This document shows positions 41,449 to 49,212 of a DNA stretch of 64,000 nt, piece after piece. Numbering within the stretch: position 1 is the stretch's first letter; each line of letters starts with the position of its first letter. The translations under genes were made by a program, and so were the position numbers. This DNA comes from Clostridiales bacterium (lineage in GTDB: Bacteria; Bacillota_A; Clostridia; Oscillospirales; Oscillospiraceae): positions 62,001-126,000 of the forward strand of contig SFKX01000007.1 of assembly GCA_004553625.1 (NCBI GenBank). The letters run 5' to 3'. The notes beneath the pieces were generated by a model. It was not told the DNA's origin and did no database searches. It saw only the letters and a list, made by a program, of their open reading frames with translations.

Positions 41449-42171
41449 TTACGACAGCTTGCTCGCGGCGGCCTCGTCCAGGTAGATCTCGACGTCCTCG
41501 TGCAGCTGCAGCAGAGAGGCGGGGACGGAAATGCTCGGCCGGCCCTCGACCGTCTGCTTGATGATCTCCGCCTTGCCCTCGCCGAAGGCCATGAGGATGA
41601 TGCTCTTCGACTGCATGACAGTGTGTATGCCCATCGTCACGGCGTGCGTCGGGACCTCGTCTATCGAGGCGAAGAAGCGCTTGTTGGCCTCCCTGGTGGA
41701 GTCCGTCAGCTTGACGATGTGGGTCATGGAGGTGAAGGGAGTCAGCGGTTCGTTGAAGCCAATGTGGCCGTTGTTGCCGATACCCAGCAGCTGCAGGTCT
41801 ATGCCGCCCGCGGCCTTTATCTGGGCGTCGTACTGCTCGGCCTCCTCGTCACTCTTGACCGCGCCGGAGGGAACGTGGGTCGCCTCCATGCGGACATCGA
41901 CCTTCTCGAAGAGGTTCTTGTTCATGAAATAGCGGTAGCTCTGGTCATGCGTTCCGTCCAGCCCAATGTATTCGTCCAGGTTGAAGGTGGTGCACTTTGC
42001 AAAGGACAGTTCGCCCGCGGCGCAGAGCCTTGCCAGTTCGGCGTAAAGGCCCAGCGGCGTGGAACCCGTGGCGAGGCCCAGAACGGCCTCCGGTTTTTCG
42101 TTCAGGAGCTTTACATATCTCTGCGCGGCTTTCTTGACTACTTCCTCCTGAGTTCCTACTATGACTTTCAA
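41449..42171 (-). CDS. nagB: Glucosamine-6-phosphate deaminase
   Basis: Converts glucosamine 6-phosphate to fructose 6-phosphate and ammonia. The 240-residue protein has LGLATGSTPLGLYAEL near residue 32, FNLDEYIGLD near 64 and LGIGNNGHIGFNEP near 131, all diagnostic of NagB. Together with glmM and the acyltransferase-like gene it links amino-sugar recycling with wall synthesis. It lies 18 bases after dapL, so the run dapF-dapL-nagB may be a single transcript. Confidence 0.95.
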   Translation of the reverse strand: MKVIVGTQEEVVKKAAQRYVKLLNEKPEAVLGLATGSTPLGLYAELARLCAAGELSFAKCTTFNLDEYIGLDGTHDQSYRYFMNKNLFEKVDVRMEATHVPSGAVKSDEEAEQYDAQIKAAGGIDLQLLGIGNNGHIGFNEPLTPFTSMTHIVKLTDSTREANKRFFASIDEVPTHAVTMGIHTVMQSKSIILMAFGEGKAEIIKQTVEGRPSISVPASLLQLHEDVEIYLDEAAASKLS

Positions 42172-42188
42172 TGCAGCTTCCTCCTGTC

Positions 42189-43409
42189 TTATATGATCGC
42201 CTTTATTCTCTGAACGGCCTCCGCGGTATTTTCTGCGTCGCCGAAGGCTGTAAGACGTATGAATCCTGCGCCCGAGGGTCCGAAGCCCTCGCCCGGGGTA
42301 GTGACGACGTTCGCCTCGCTCAACAGTCTGTCGAAAAACTCCCAGGAGCCCAGCCCGCCCGGCGCGCGGAACCAGATGTACGGCGAATCCGTCCCGCCGT
42401 AGAGCTCGAGCCCAGCTTCACTCAGGCCCTTCCTGATGACCGCTGCGTTATTCATGTAATAACCTATCATCTGCGCTATCTGCGCCTTGCCGGCGTCACT
42501 GTAGGTGGCCTCTGCGGCACGCTGGATGACGTAAGCCGTGCCGTTGAACTTGGTGGACTGCCTTCTCATCCACAGGTCGTAGATGCTCTGACCGTCCCGT
42601 TTGAGCGAGCGCGGTATCACCGTCCAGCCGCAGCGCGTACCCGTAAAGCCCGCAGTTTTGGAAAAGCTGCAGAACTCGATGGCGCAGGTCTCCGCGCCCG
42701 GTATCTCGTATATCGTCCTGGGCAGCTCCGGGTCCGACATATAGGCCCGGTAGGCGGCGTCGTAAAGGATTATGCTGCCGTGCTCGTTGGCGTAGTCCAC
42801 CCAGGGCTTCAGCTGCGCCTTGGTCGCGGCCATGCCCGTCGGGTTATTCGGGAAGCACAGATATATCATGTCCGGCACGGTCGCGGGCAGCTCCGGGATG
42901 AAGCCGTTTTCCGGAGTGCAGGGCATGTAGACTATTTTCTCCCAGCGCTCGCCCAGCCAGTTCCCCGCCCTGCCGCTCATGGCGTTGGCGTCTATGTACA
43001 CGGGGTACACCGGGTCGCAGACGGCGACGACGTTGTCCTCGGAAAAGATGTCGCCTATGTTGCCGCAGTCTGACTTCGCGCCGTCGGAGACGAAGATCTC
43101 GTCAGCGCTTATCTTCACGCCGCGCGGGGCGTAGTCGTTTTTGACGATGGCCTCGCGCAGGAAGTCGTAGCCCTCGTAGGGGCCGTAGCCCATGAAGGTG
43201 GCCTTGTCTGCCATCTCGTCCGCGGCCTTCTTCATGGCCTCGACGCAGGCGGCGGGCAGGGGCAGAGTCACGTCTCCGATGCCGAGCTTGATGAGACGCT
43301 TGCCGGGGTTCTGCTCAGAATATGCTGCGGTGCGGCGTGCTATCTCCGCGAAGAGGTAGCTGCCGGGCAGCTTCAAATAATTATCGTTCAGTTTTATCAC
43401 TTGAGGCAC
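42189..43409 (-). CDS. dapL: LL-diaminopimelate aminotransferase
   Basis: PLP enzyme converting tetrahydrodipicolinate directly to LL-diaminopimelate. The 406-residue protein has KLGIGDVTLPLP near residue 41, the nucleotide of the cofactor pocket in CFPNNPTGM near 180 and the PLP lysine in CSFSKTAGFTGTR near 250, and is of DapL length. It starts one base after the dapF stop, so the two consecutive enzymes of the aminotransferase variant of lysine synthesis are coupled. Confidence 0.93.
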   Translation of the reverse strand: MPQVIKLNDNYLKLPGSYLFAEIARRTAAYSEQNPGKRLIKLGIGDVTLPLPAACVEAMKKAADEMADKATFMGYGPYEGYDFLREAIVKNDYAPRGVKISADEIFVSDGAKSDCGNIGDIFSEDNVVAVCDPVYPVYIDANAMSGRAGNWLGERWEKIVYMPCTPENGFIPELPATVPDMIYLCFPNNPTGMAATKAQLKPWVDYANEHGSIILYDAAYRAYMSDPELPRTIYEIPGAETCAIEFCSFSKTAGFTGTRCGWTVIPRSLKRDGQSIYDLWMRRQSTKFNGTAYVIQRAAEATYSDAGKAQIAQMIGYYMNNAAVIRKGLSEAGLELYGGTDSPYIWFRAPGGLGSWEFFDRLLSEANVVTTPGEGFGPSGAGFIRLTAFGDAENTAEAVQRIKAII

Positions 43410-43410
43410 C

Positions 43411-44244
43411 TCACAGCAGGAGTTCGCCGTCGAACACCGTGACGGCGGGACCGGTCATGTAGATGAGGTCCACATCCCTGTCCCAATCTATGCTCAGTTC
43501 GCCGCCGCGAAGCTGCATCTTGACGGAGGGCTCGCACCTGCCGTTCACAACGGCAGCGGCCAGTGCCGCTGTGGAACCCGTGCCGCAGGCCAGAGTCTCA
43601 CCGCTGCCGCGCTCCCAGACGCGCATCTTCAGCGTGTGTCGGTCCACGACCTGGACGAACTCTGTATTTATCCTTTCCGGGAACAGGGGGTGATTCTCGA
43701 ACAGCGGACCTATCGTTGGCAGGTCCAGCCAATCCACGTTATCGACGAACACGACGGCGTGCGGGTTGCCGACGGACACCGCCGTCACGCTCCACTGCAT
43801 CCCGCCGACCTCGAGCGGCTGGTTTATGAACACCTCGGACTCCGTCAGCACGGGGACGTTCTTCGCCTTGAACTCCGGGCTGCCCATGCACACTCTCACG
43901 CTCTCCACAACGCCGTTTTCGGTATTCATCCACAGCGTTTTTACTCCTGCGCCGGTCTCCACGTCTATGACGCTCTTTTTCGTCATGCCGCGCTCGTACA
44001 CATACTTCGCCACGCAGCGGATGCCGTTGCCGCACATCTGGCCGACGGAACCGTCCGCGTTATACATATCCATCTTAAAGTCGGCCTTCTCCGAGGGGCA
44101 GATGCAGATAAGTCCGTCGCCGCCCACGCCGAAATGTCTGTCCGAGACGAGCCTCGCAAGAGCAGGGCGGTCCTCCACTGTCTCCTCAAAGCAGTTTACA
44201 TACACATAGTCGTTGCCACAGCCGTGCATCTTCGTAAACTTCAT
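43411..44244 (-). CDS. dapF: Diaminopimelate epimerase
   Basis: Isomerises LL- to meso-diaminopimelate, needed for peptidoglycan and lysine. The 277-residue protein has both catalytic cysteines in context: MCGNGIRC near residue 70 and ACGTGSTAA near 222, plus the start MKFTKMHGCGNDYVYV. A consensus-like promoter (44280-44308) lies directly upstream, making dapF the first gene of the group. Confidence 0.95.
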   Translation of the reverse strand: MKFTKMHGCGNDYVYVNCFEETVEDRPALARLVSDRHFGVGGDGLICICPSEKADFKMDMYNADGSVGQMCGNGIRCVAKYVYERGMTKKSVIDVETGAGVKTLWMNTENGVVESVRVCMGSPEFKAKNVPVLTESEVFINQPLEVGGMQWSVTAVSVGNPHAVVFVDNVDWLDLPTIGPLFENHPLFPERINTEFVQVVDRHTLKMRVWERGSGETLACGTGSTAALAAAVVNGRCEPSVKMQLRGGELSIDWDRDVDLIYMTGPAVTVFDGELLL

Positions 44245-44279
44245 ATACCGTCACTCCCAATCTATGGACTTATGCAACT

Positions 44280-44308
44280 ATTATATACGACTTTCTCCGG
44301 CCTTGCAA
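44280..44308 (-). promoter_or_regulatory. Promoter of dapF-dapL-nagB
   Basis: Minus-strand TTGCAA (44303-44308), 17 bases, TATAAT (44280-44285). Confidence 0.78.
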
Positions 44309-44340
44309 CGTTTCTTTTGCATCTCCAGTCGCCCCGCAGC

Positions 44341-44376
44341 GCCAAAAAACGCGCCCATTCGGGCGCGCTTTTTGGC
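44341..44376 (-). terminator. Terminator of the FAD oxidoreductase gene
   Basis: A 16-base stem with one mismatch (44341-44356 with 44361-44376), GC-rich near the ATTC loop and A/T-rich at the base, 13 bases after the stop at 44390. Confidence 0.85.
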
Positions 44377-44389
44377 ATTAACATTGAGT

Positions 44390-47098
44390 TTATTTCTTTG
44401 TGAAGGGTTTCGACAGGCTCTTTATGGCTATCGTGCCGTAACGCTTCGCTATGTGCGGGGCAAGGCTCGGGACCAGCTTGTCGTAGTCCAGGCCCTCGAC
44501 GTCGCGCACGCGCTCGAGCTTTATCGCGTCGAACTTGCACTTCGTCGTGCAGATGCCGCAGCCAATGCACATATATTCGTCCAGCACCACCGCGCCGCAG
44601 CCCAGGCAGCGCTCCGTCTCCTTCTTCAGCTGCTCTTCCGTGAAGGTGCCGCGCAGGTCGCGGAAGGTCTTTACCGCATCCTCGGGCGAACCGTCCTCCG
44701 CCTTCTGCCTCGGCGCGGGACGCAGGCTCTTGAGCGGCACGACCACGCTGTCCTTGTCCATGGACAGGTACTCCTTGACCGCCCTGCCCAGTACCAGGCT
44801 CTGGCCCTCGTGTACGAAGCGATGGATGGAAATGGAACCCTCTTTGCCCGCCGCAATGGCGTCTATCGCAAACCTCGGGCCGGTCACGACATCGCCGCCG
44901 GCGAAGATATCGGGCTCACCGGTCTGGAGCGTCACCGGGTCTACGATCACGGTGCCGTTCTTGCCGAACTTCACGCCGGTACCGTCCAGCATGGCGCCGA
45001 GGTCCACCTTCTGGCCCGTGGCCGCTATCACGCAGTCCACCGCCAGCTCCTCGAACACGCCCTTGCGCTCGACCGGCTGACGCCTGCCGGAGGCGTCCTC
45101 CACCGCGGAGAGCTCCAGGCACTGCAGCTTCACGCCGCTCACGGCCTCGTCGCCCAGTATCTCGGCCGGGGTCATCAGATACTTGAACTGTACGCCCTCG
45201 GCCTGCGCCTCCGCGACCTCCTCGGCCGCTGCGGGCATCTCGTCCGCCGTGCGCCTGTAGACTATATACACGTTCTCCGCGCCCAGCCTTATCGCCGTGC
45301 GCGCCACGTCCATAGCAGTGTTGCCGCCGCCGATGACCGCAACGTTCTTGCCGACCTTGACTTCCTCGCCGGCATTGACCGCCTTCAGGAATTCTATGCC
45401 GCCCCAGACGCCGGCCTTGTCCTCGCCCGCGACGCCGAGCTTCGCGCTCTTCCACGCGCCCGCGGCCAGGTAAAATGCCTCGTAGCCCTGCTCGCGCAGC
45501 TCCTTTATCGTGACGTCTTTGCCGACGTCCACGCCGCAGCGGAACTCCACGCCCATCTCGCGCAGGACGTCTATCTCAGCCTCGACGACGTCCTTCTCCA
45601 GCCTGAACGACGGCAGGATGCGGGTCAGCATACCGCCGACCTTGTCGCCCTTTTCGAACACCGTTACGGGATAGCCCTTTACCGCGAGGTAGTACGCGCA
45701 GCTAAGGCCGCTCGGGCCGCCGCCGATGACCGCGATCTTGTTCGTGAAGGGCTTGCCGGTCTGGTTGAGCATCTTCGGCACGAAACGGGTCTCGGCCGCG
45801 AGCTCCTTGTCCGCGATGAACTTCTTGATATCGTCGATGGCAATGGGGTCGTCTATGCTGCCGCGGGTGCAGGCGTCCTCGCAGGCCCTGTTGCAGATGC
45901 GGCCGCAGACTGCCGGGAAGGGGTTCTCGTTCTTTATGAGCTCAAGCGCCTCGAGGTACCTGCCCTGGGCCGCGAGCTTGATGTAACCCTGGACCGGGAT
46001 GTGCGCCGGACACTCCATCTTGCAGGGCGCCGTACCCTCGTCCGCGACCTTGGTGCGGTTGGTGCGGTAATCGACGTTGTACTTGTCCTTGCCCCAGATG
46101 GCGTCCATCGGGGTGAGGCGCTCCTCGGGCTTCTCCTCCGCCTTGCCGCAGAGTTTGGCGCCGAGCTTGAGCGCGCCCATCTGGCAGTTGTCCACGCACA
46201 GGCCGCAGGCCACGCACTTGTCGCGGTCGACCTTGGCGACGTAGTTCGTCCTCAGCATATCCGGGGCGTTGAAGTACTCGCCCAGACGCAGCGCCAGGCA
46301 GGAGCAGCCGCAGCAGTTGCAGATAGCGGTAGGCCCGTCGTAGCCCTCGGCGGCGTTTATCTCGTGTACGAGGCCGTTGTCCTCGGCACGCTTTAGTATT
46401 TCCAGCGCCTCCTCTTTGCTGACCAGCCTGTGGCTGCCCTGCTGGGAGAAAAACTTGGCGTTGTCGTCTATGTACATGCACATGTCGTCCTCGAGGTGGC
46501 CGCAGCCCTCACCCATGAGGCGGCGGGTCCTTCGACATGAACACGGGCCGACGGAGATCGCCCAGGCGCGCTCGATGATGTGCTCGACCTCGTCATAGGT
46601 CGCGGCATGGCTGTCGTTCCTTATCGCGCTGCCGACGGGCATAGCGCGCATGGGACCCATGCCTGTCGGGAAGTTCGGCACCAGTATCGGCGTGCGGTAG
46701 CGCGTATAGCGCTCAAAGCACTCCGCAATGACCGGGTATTTCTCTACCTGCTCCTTGACGGAAAGCATACCCTCCATGATGCCCGGGACCCAGATGGGGT
46801 AGTAATAGGTCTCAACATCGTGGTCCTCGCCCTCGTACACGCAGCGGACTATGCCGCACTTGACAAGCTCGTCCACCATGGCCTGGGCGTGCTCAATGCT
46901 CGTGCCGGCCTTTTTGGCTATGACCTCGATGCGCCTGCCCTTGCGCACTTTTATGTGCATGCCGACGTCCGCCATCTCGTCCGTCACGACAGGGTCGAGT
47001 ATCATGTACTCGGGGTCGGACGGAGTGACGCCGGTATAGGTGCCGGACTCAAGGCTTATCTTAGACGCAAGGAGAAGTATCTTTTTTCTGAAGGCCAT
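44390..47098 (-). CDS. Large FAD/4Fe-4S NAD(P)-dependent oxidoreductase (GltD-like)
   Basis: A 902-residue multidomain protein. Residues 1-~280 form an N-terminal region with cysteine clusters CSCRR..C..C (186-207) and CNCCGCSC (260-267); a ferredoxin motif CVACGLCVDNC follows at ~295. The GltD-like part begins with CKMECPAHIPVQGYI at ~357 and CGRICNRACEDAC at ~395, then two Rossmann motifs GGGPSGLSCAYY (~458) and GGGNTAMDVA (~590). It closes with CLGCG and CIGCGICTTKC (~835-860). It probably moves electrons between NAD(P)H and ferredoxin or an unidentified partner. Promoter at 47157-47185. Confidence 0.85.
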   Translation of the reverse strand: MAFRKKILLLASKISLESGTYTGVTPSDPEYMILDPVVTDEMADVGMHIKVRKGRRIEVIAKKAGTSIEHAQAMVDELVKCGIVRCVYEGEDHDVETYYYPIWVPGIMEGMLSVKEQVEKYPVIAECFERYTRYRTPILVPNFPTGMGPMRAMPVGSAIRNDSHAATYDEVEHIIERAWAISVGPCSCRRTRRLMGEGCGHLEDDMCMYIDDNAKFFSQQGSHRLVSKEEALEILKRAEDNGLVHEINAAEGYDGPTAICNCCGCSCLALRLGEYFNAPDMLRTNYVAKVDRDKCVACGLCVDNCQMGALKLGAKLCGKAEEKPEERLTPMDAIWGKDKYNVDYRTNRTKVADEGTAPCKMECPAHIPVQGYIKLAAQGRYLEALELIKNENPFPAVCGRICNRACEDACTRGSIDDPIAIDDIKKFIADKELAAETRFVPKMLNQTGKPFTNKIAVIGGGPSGLSCAYYLAVKGYPVTVFEKGDKVGGMLTRILPSFRLEKDVVEAEIDVLREMGVEFRCGVDVGKDVTIKELREQGYEAFYLAAGAWKSAKLGVAGEDKAGVWGGIEFLKAVNAGEEVKVGKNVAVIGGGNTAMDVARTAIRLGAENVYIVYRRTADEMPAAAEEVAEAQAEGVQFKYLMTPAEILGDEAVSGVKLQCLELSAVEDASGRRQPVERKGVFEELAVDCVIAATGQKVDLGAMLDGTGVKFGKNGTVIVDPVTLQTGEPDIFAGGDVVTGPRFAIDAIAAGKEGSISIHRFVHEGQSLVLGRAVKEYLSMDKDSVVVPLKSLRPAPRQKAEDGSPEDAVKTFRDLRGTFTEEQLKKETERCLGCGAVVLDEYMCIGCGICTTKCKFDAIKLERVRDVEGLDYDKLVPSLAPHIAKRYGTIAIKSLSKPFTKK

Positions 47099-47156
47099 TT
47101 GTACCCCTCTTTTCATATTAAAAATTCGGTTTTCCAACACTACAAGTCCTTTTATC

Positions 47157-47185
47157 ATTATAACTTTCTCATGCCCCCATTGCAA
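47157..47185 (-). promoter_or_regulatory. Promoter of the FAD oxidoreductase gene
   Basis: Minus-strand TTGCAA (47180-47185), 17 bases, TATAAT (47157-47162), about 60 bases before the ATG. Confidence 0.78.
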
Positions 47186-47310
47186 GTCGCGCCTTTACAA
47201 ATTTGCAAGTCAAAAAACTGTCAATTATCACAATTGGTCTTGGATTGACCAGCCAATATCCGTCTGGCATGGCCACAAGTGTTCAAAAAACCGTTATGCC
47301 GTTATCCAGC

Positions 47311-47339
47311 TTGACCGTTTTGCTTTTCAGGGTTATAAT
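47311..47339 (+). promoter_or_regulatory. Promoter of the hypA-like gene
   Basis: TTGACC (47311-47316), 17 bases, TATAAT (47334-47339), 38 bases before the start codon. The ~120 bases between it and the divergent promoter hold no gene. Confidence 0.78.
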
Positions 47340-47377
47340 TTCCGGCAGAGGATTTTTTGGTTTTGGAGGTCTGGTCA

Positions 47378-47719
47378 ATGCACGAGATAGGCGTAGTCAG
47401 GCAGGTGCTCAAAACAGTCGAGGCCTTCGCTAAGGAAAACAACCTTGAGAGGATCGACACTATCGTTCTCGAGATAGGAGACCTTTCTCTGGTCATTCCC
47501 AAGTACGTCGAGGACATATATAAGGTGATAATCAAAGGTACGCCCTTCGAATACACAAAGCTGAAAATCGAAGTCGAAGAAGGCCAGGGTATTTGCCGCG
47601 ACTGCAAAAGAGCCTTCCCCATCGTCAAAAACGAAGGCTATTGTCCCCGCTGCGGCAAGCGCAACGCCGACGTCATCAGCGGCCGCGACTTTATTGTTAA
47701 AGAGGTCATTGTTCCCTGA
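47378..47719 (+). CDS. hypA: HypA-like nickel metallochaperone
   Basis: A 113-residue protein starting with the nickel-binding MHEIGVV (His 2 ligand) and carrying a zinc site CRDC (near residue 73) and CPRCG (near 92), the HypA arrangement. HypA delivers nickel to [NiFe]-hydrogenase or urease, yet no hyp or hydrogenase gene is in the window. GGAGGT lies seven bases before the ATG. It is divergent from the iron-sulfur oxidoreductase. Confidence 0.88.
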   Translation: MHEIGVVRQVLKTVEAFAKENNLERIDTIVLEIGDLSLVIPKYVEDIYKVIIKGTPFEYTKLKIEVEEGQGICRDCKRAFPIVKNEGYCPRCGKRNADVISGRDFIVKEVIVP

Positions 47720-47791
47720 ACGGCGGACATTTTGTGCAGCATCACCAAATTTCGTCCGTAGCTCGCGCACTGAATTGAGGCAATTCGCCGC

Positions 47792-47820
47792 TTGACTTTA
47801 GCGATTTTAAGCGGTATCTT
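47792..47820 (+). promoter_or_regulatory. Promoter of the tyrosine-leader/ABC importer operon
   Basis: TTGACT (47792-47797), 17 bases, TATCTT (47815-47820). Transcription from here gives a ~278-base leader containing the peptide gene and terminator. Confidence 0.65.
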
Positions 47821-47868
47821 TATGGCAGCAAAGCAAATTCGGCCTCGGCCGGGAAGGAGTTCGGCAGT

Positions 47869-48003
47869 ATGAAAAACGTTCGTAATACCGTCAATGTGAA
47901 TACCGCCGCTTCCCGTCAGGCTCGCTTCTCCTTTGCGGGCTTCTATTGCTATGCCTATTATTACTATTACGGCATGGGTGATTCGGAGCCTGTGAGGACG
48001 TAA
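47869..48003 (+). CDS. Tyrosine-rich leader peptide (attenuator)
   Basis: A 44-codon ORF with an AAGGAG site eight bases upstream of its ATG. Codons 25-35 read FYCYAYYYYYG: seven of nine consecutive codons (26-34, bases 47944-47970) are tyrosine, using both TAT and TAC, with three Phe codons just before. The rest is unremarkable. The stop (48001-48003) lies seven bases before a segment able to form an antiterminator and 34 before a strong terminator. Downstream is an aromatic-amino-acid-type ABC importer. This is the layout of a leader peptide for ribosome-mediated attenuation. Function is inferred; no homologue is known to me. Confidence 0.75.
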   Translation: MKNVRNTVNVNTAASRQARFSFAGFYCYAYYYYYGMGDSEPVRT

Positions 48004-48009
48004 GCGGTT

Positions 48010-48041
48010 TGCTGAGTTTGAAAATTTGCAGCTTTCAGCAG
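48010..48041 (+). promoter_or_regulatory. Candidate antiterminator hairpin
   Basis: TGCTGA (48010-48015) can pair with TCAGCA (48035-48040), extended by G-T pairs on both ends. The 3' half uses bases 48037-48041 that also form the foot of the terminator stem, so the two structures exclude each other. A ribosome at the leader stop codon would cover the 5' half; one stalled on the tyrosine codons would not. Confidence 0.6.
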
Positions 48042-48071
48042 CTTCGCCCAGACAGGCGGAGCTGCTTTTTT
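48037..48071 (+). terminator. Attenuator terminator
   Basis: A 12-base stem (48037-48048 with 48055-48066, one G-T pair) with a six-base loop followed by six T. It lies between the leader peptide and the first structural gene, 34 bases before the latter. Confidence 0.9.
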
Positions 48072-48104
48072 GCTGCCCGACAAAATGGAAAAGGAGAAAC
48101 CAAA

Positions 48105-49145
48105 ATGAAAAAGATCCTCGCCCTTCTGCTCGCAGCCGTGATGCTGCTTGCGCTGGCCGCCTGCGGCACTACGAACGACACCACTACCGAACCCCCCGCC
48201 GGTACCGACGCCCCCGCTACCGAGCCCGCTGAGTCCCCTGCTGACGAGGGCGGCAACGCCGACGGCGAGGTCCTGAAGGTCGGCGTCTGCCAGCTGGCCG
48301 TCCACCCCGCGCTTGACGCCGCTACCGAAGGCTTTGTCGACGCACTTGAGACCGCCCTCGGCGACAAGGTCGAAGTCATCGTCCAGAACGCCGGCGGCGA
48401 GCAGAACAACTGCACCACTATAATAGACGGCTTTGTGGCCGACGGCGTGGACCTCATCCTGGCCAACGCCACCGCCCCGCTGCAGGCCGCTCACTCCGCT
48501 ACTGCGGATATCCCCATCCTCGGCACCTCCATCACCGACTACGCCACCGCGCTGAATATCGACAACTGGACCGGCACCGTCGGCAACAACATCTCCGGCA
48601 CCAGTGACCTTGCCCCGCTGGACCAGCAGGCGGCACTCATCAAGGAGCTCTTCCCCGATGCCGTGAACGTCGGACTTCTCTACTGCTCCGCTGAGCCCAA
48701 CTCCGTCTACCAGATCGAGACCATCAGCGGCATGCTCGAAGAGCTTGGCTTCACCTGCACCCCCTTCGCCTTCACCGACGTCAATGACCTCGCCTCCGTA
48801 ACTCAGTCCGCCTGCGACAGTTCCGACGTCATCTACATCCCCACCGACAACACCGCCGCCGCCAACACCGAGAGCATAGCCAATGTCGTTCTCCCCGCCG
48901 GGGTCCCCGTTGTCACCGGTGAGAGCAACCTCTGCGCCGGCTGCGGCGTCGCCACTCTCTCCATAGACTACTTCGAGCTCGGCCAGATAACCGGCGAGAT
49001 GGCCCTCAAGATCCTCACCGAGGGCGCCGATATCTCCACCATGCCCGTCGAGTTTGCGCCGAACGTCACCAAGATGTACAACGCGGCCAACTGCGAGACT
49101 CTCGGCATCACCGCTCCCGAAGGCTTCACCGCCATCGAGGGCTGA
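48105..49145 (+). CDS. ABC transporter substrate-binding lipoprotein (TrpX-like)
   Basis: A 346-residue lipoprotein with signal MKKILALLLAAVMLLALAAC (acylated Cys 20), an acidic Thr/Glu/Pro linker and a periplasmic-binding fold of the PF04392 class (VLKVGVCQLAVHPALDAATEGF, VDLILANATAPLQAA, ILGTSITDYATAL). This class serves importers for tryptophan, tyrosine or related compounds. AAAGGAG lies seven bases before the ATG. The tyrosine-rich leader upstream points to tyrosine as ligand, which is inference. Confidence 0.88.
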   Translation: MKKILALLLAAVMLLALAACGTTNDTTTEPPAGTDAPATEPAESPADEGGNADGEVLKVGVCQLAVHPALDAATEGFVDALETALGDKVEVIVQNAGGEQNNCTTIIDGFVADGVDLILANATAPLQAAHSATADIPILGTSITDYATALNIDNWTGTVGNNISGTSDLAPLDQQAALIKELFPDAVNVGLLYCSAEPNSVYQIETISGMLEELGFTCTPFAFTDVNDLASVTQSACDSSDVIYIPTDNTAAANTESIANVVLPAGVPVVTGESNLCAGCGVATLSIDYFELGQITGEMALKILTEGADISTMPVEFAPNVTKMYNAANCETLGITAPEGFTAIEG

Positions 49146-49154
49146 GCCAGAAAA

Positions 49155-49186
49155 CCGGAGGGGGCAATAATACCCGCCCCCTCCGG
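49155..49186 (+). other. Intercistronic hairpin after the binding-protein gene
   Basis: A perfect 11-base stem CCGGAGGGGGC / GCCCCCTCCGG with a ten-base loop and no T-run, between the binding-protein and permease genes. Such stems often protect the upstream mRNA so that binding protein is made in excess. Confidence 0.6.
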
Positions 49187-49212
49187 CATCACCGCGCATG
49201 GAGGATAATGTA

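Noticed and set aside
44213..46396. 727-codon plus-strand ORF over the FAD oxidoreductase
   Set aside because: Antisense shadow; the minus-strand frame has all cofactor motifs.
47720..48104. T-box riboswitch upstream of the amino-acid importer
   Set aside because: No GGNACCGCG-type T-box sequence or specifier-loop architecture is visible; the leader-peptide layout explains the region better.
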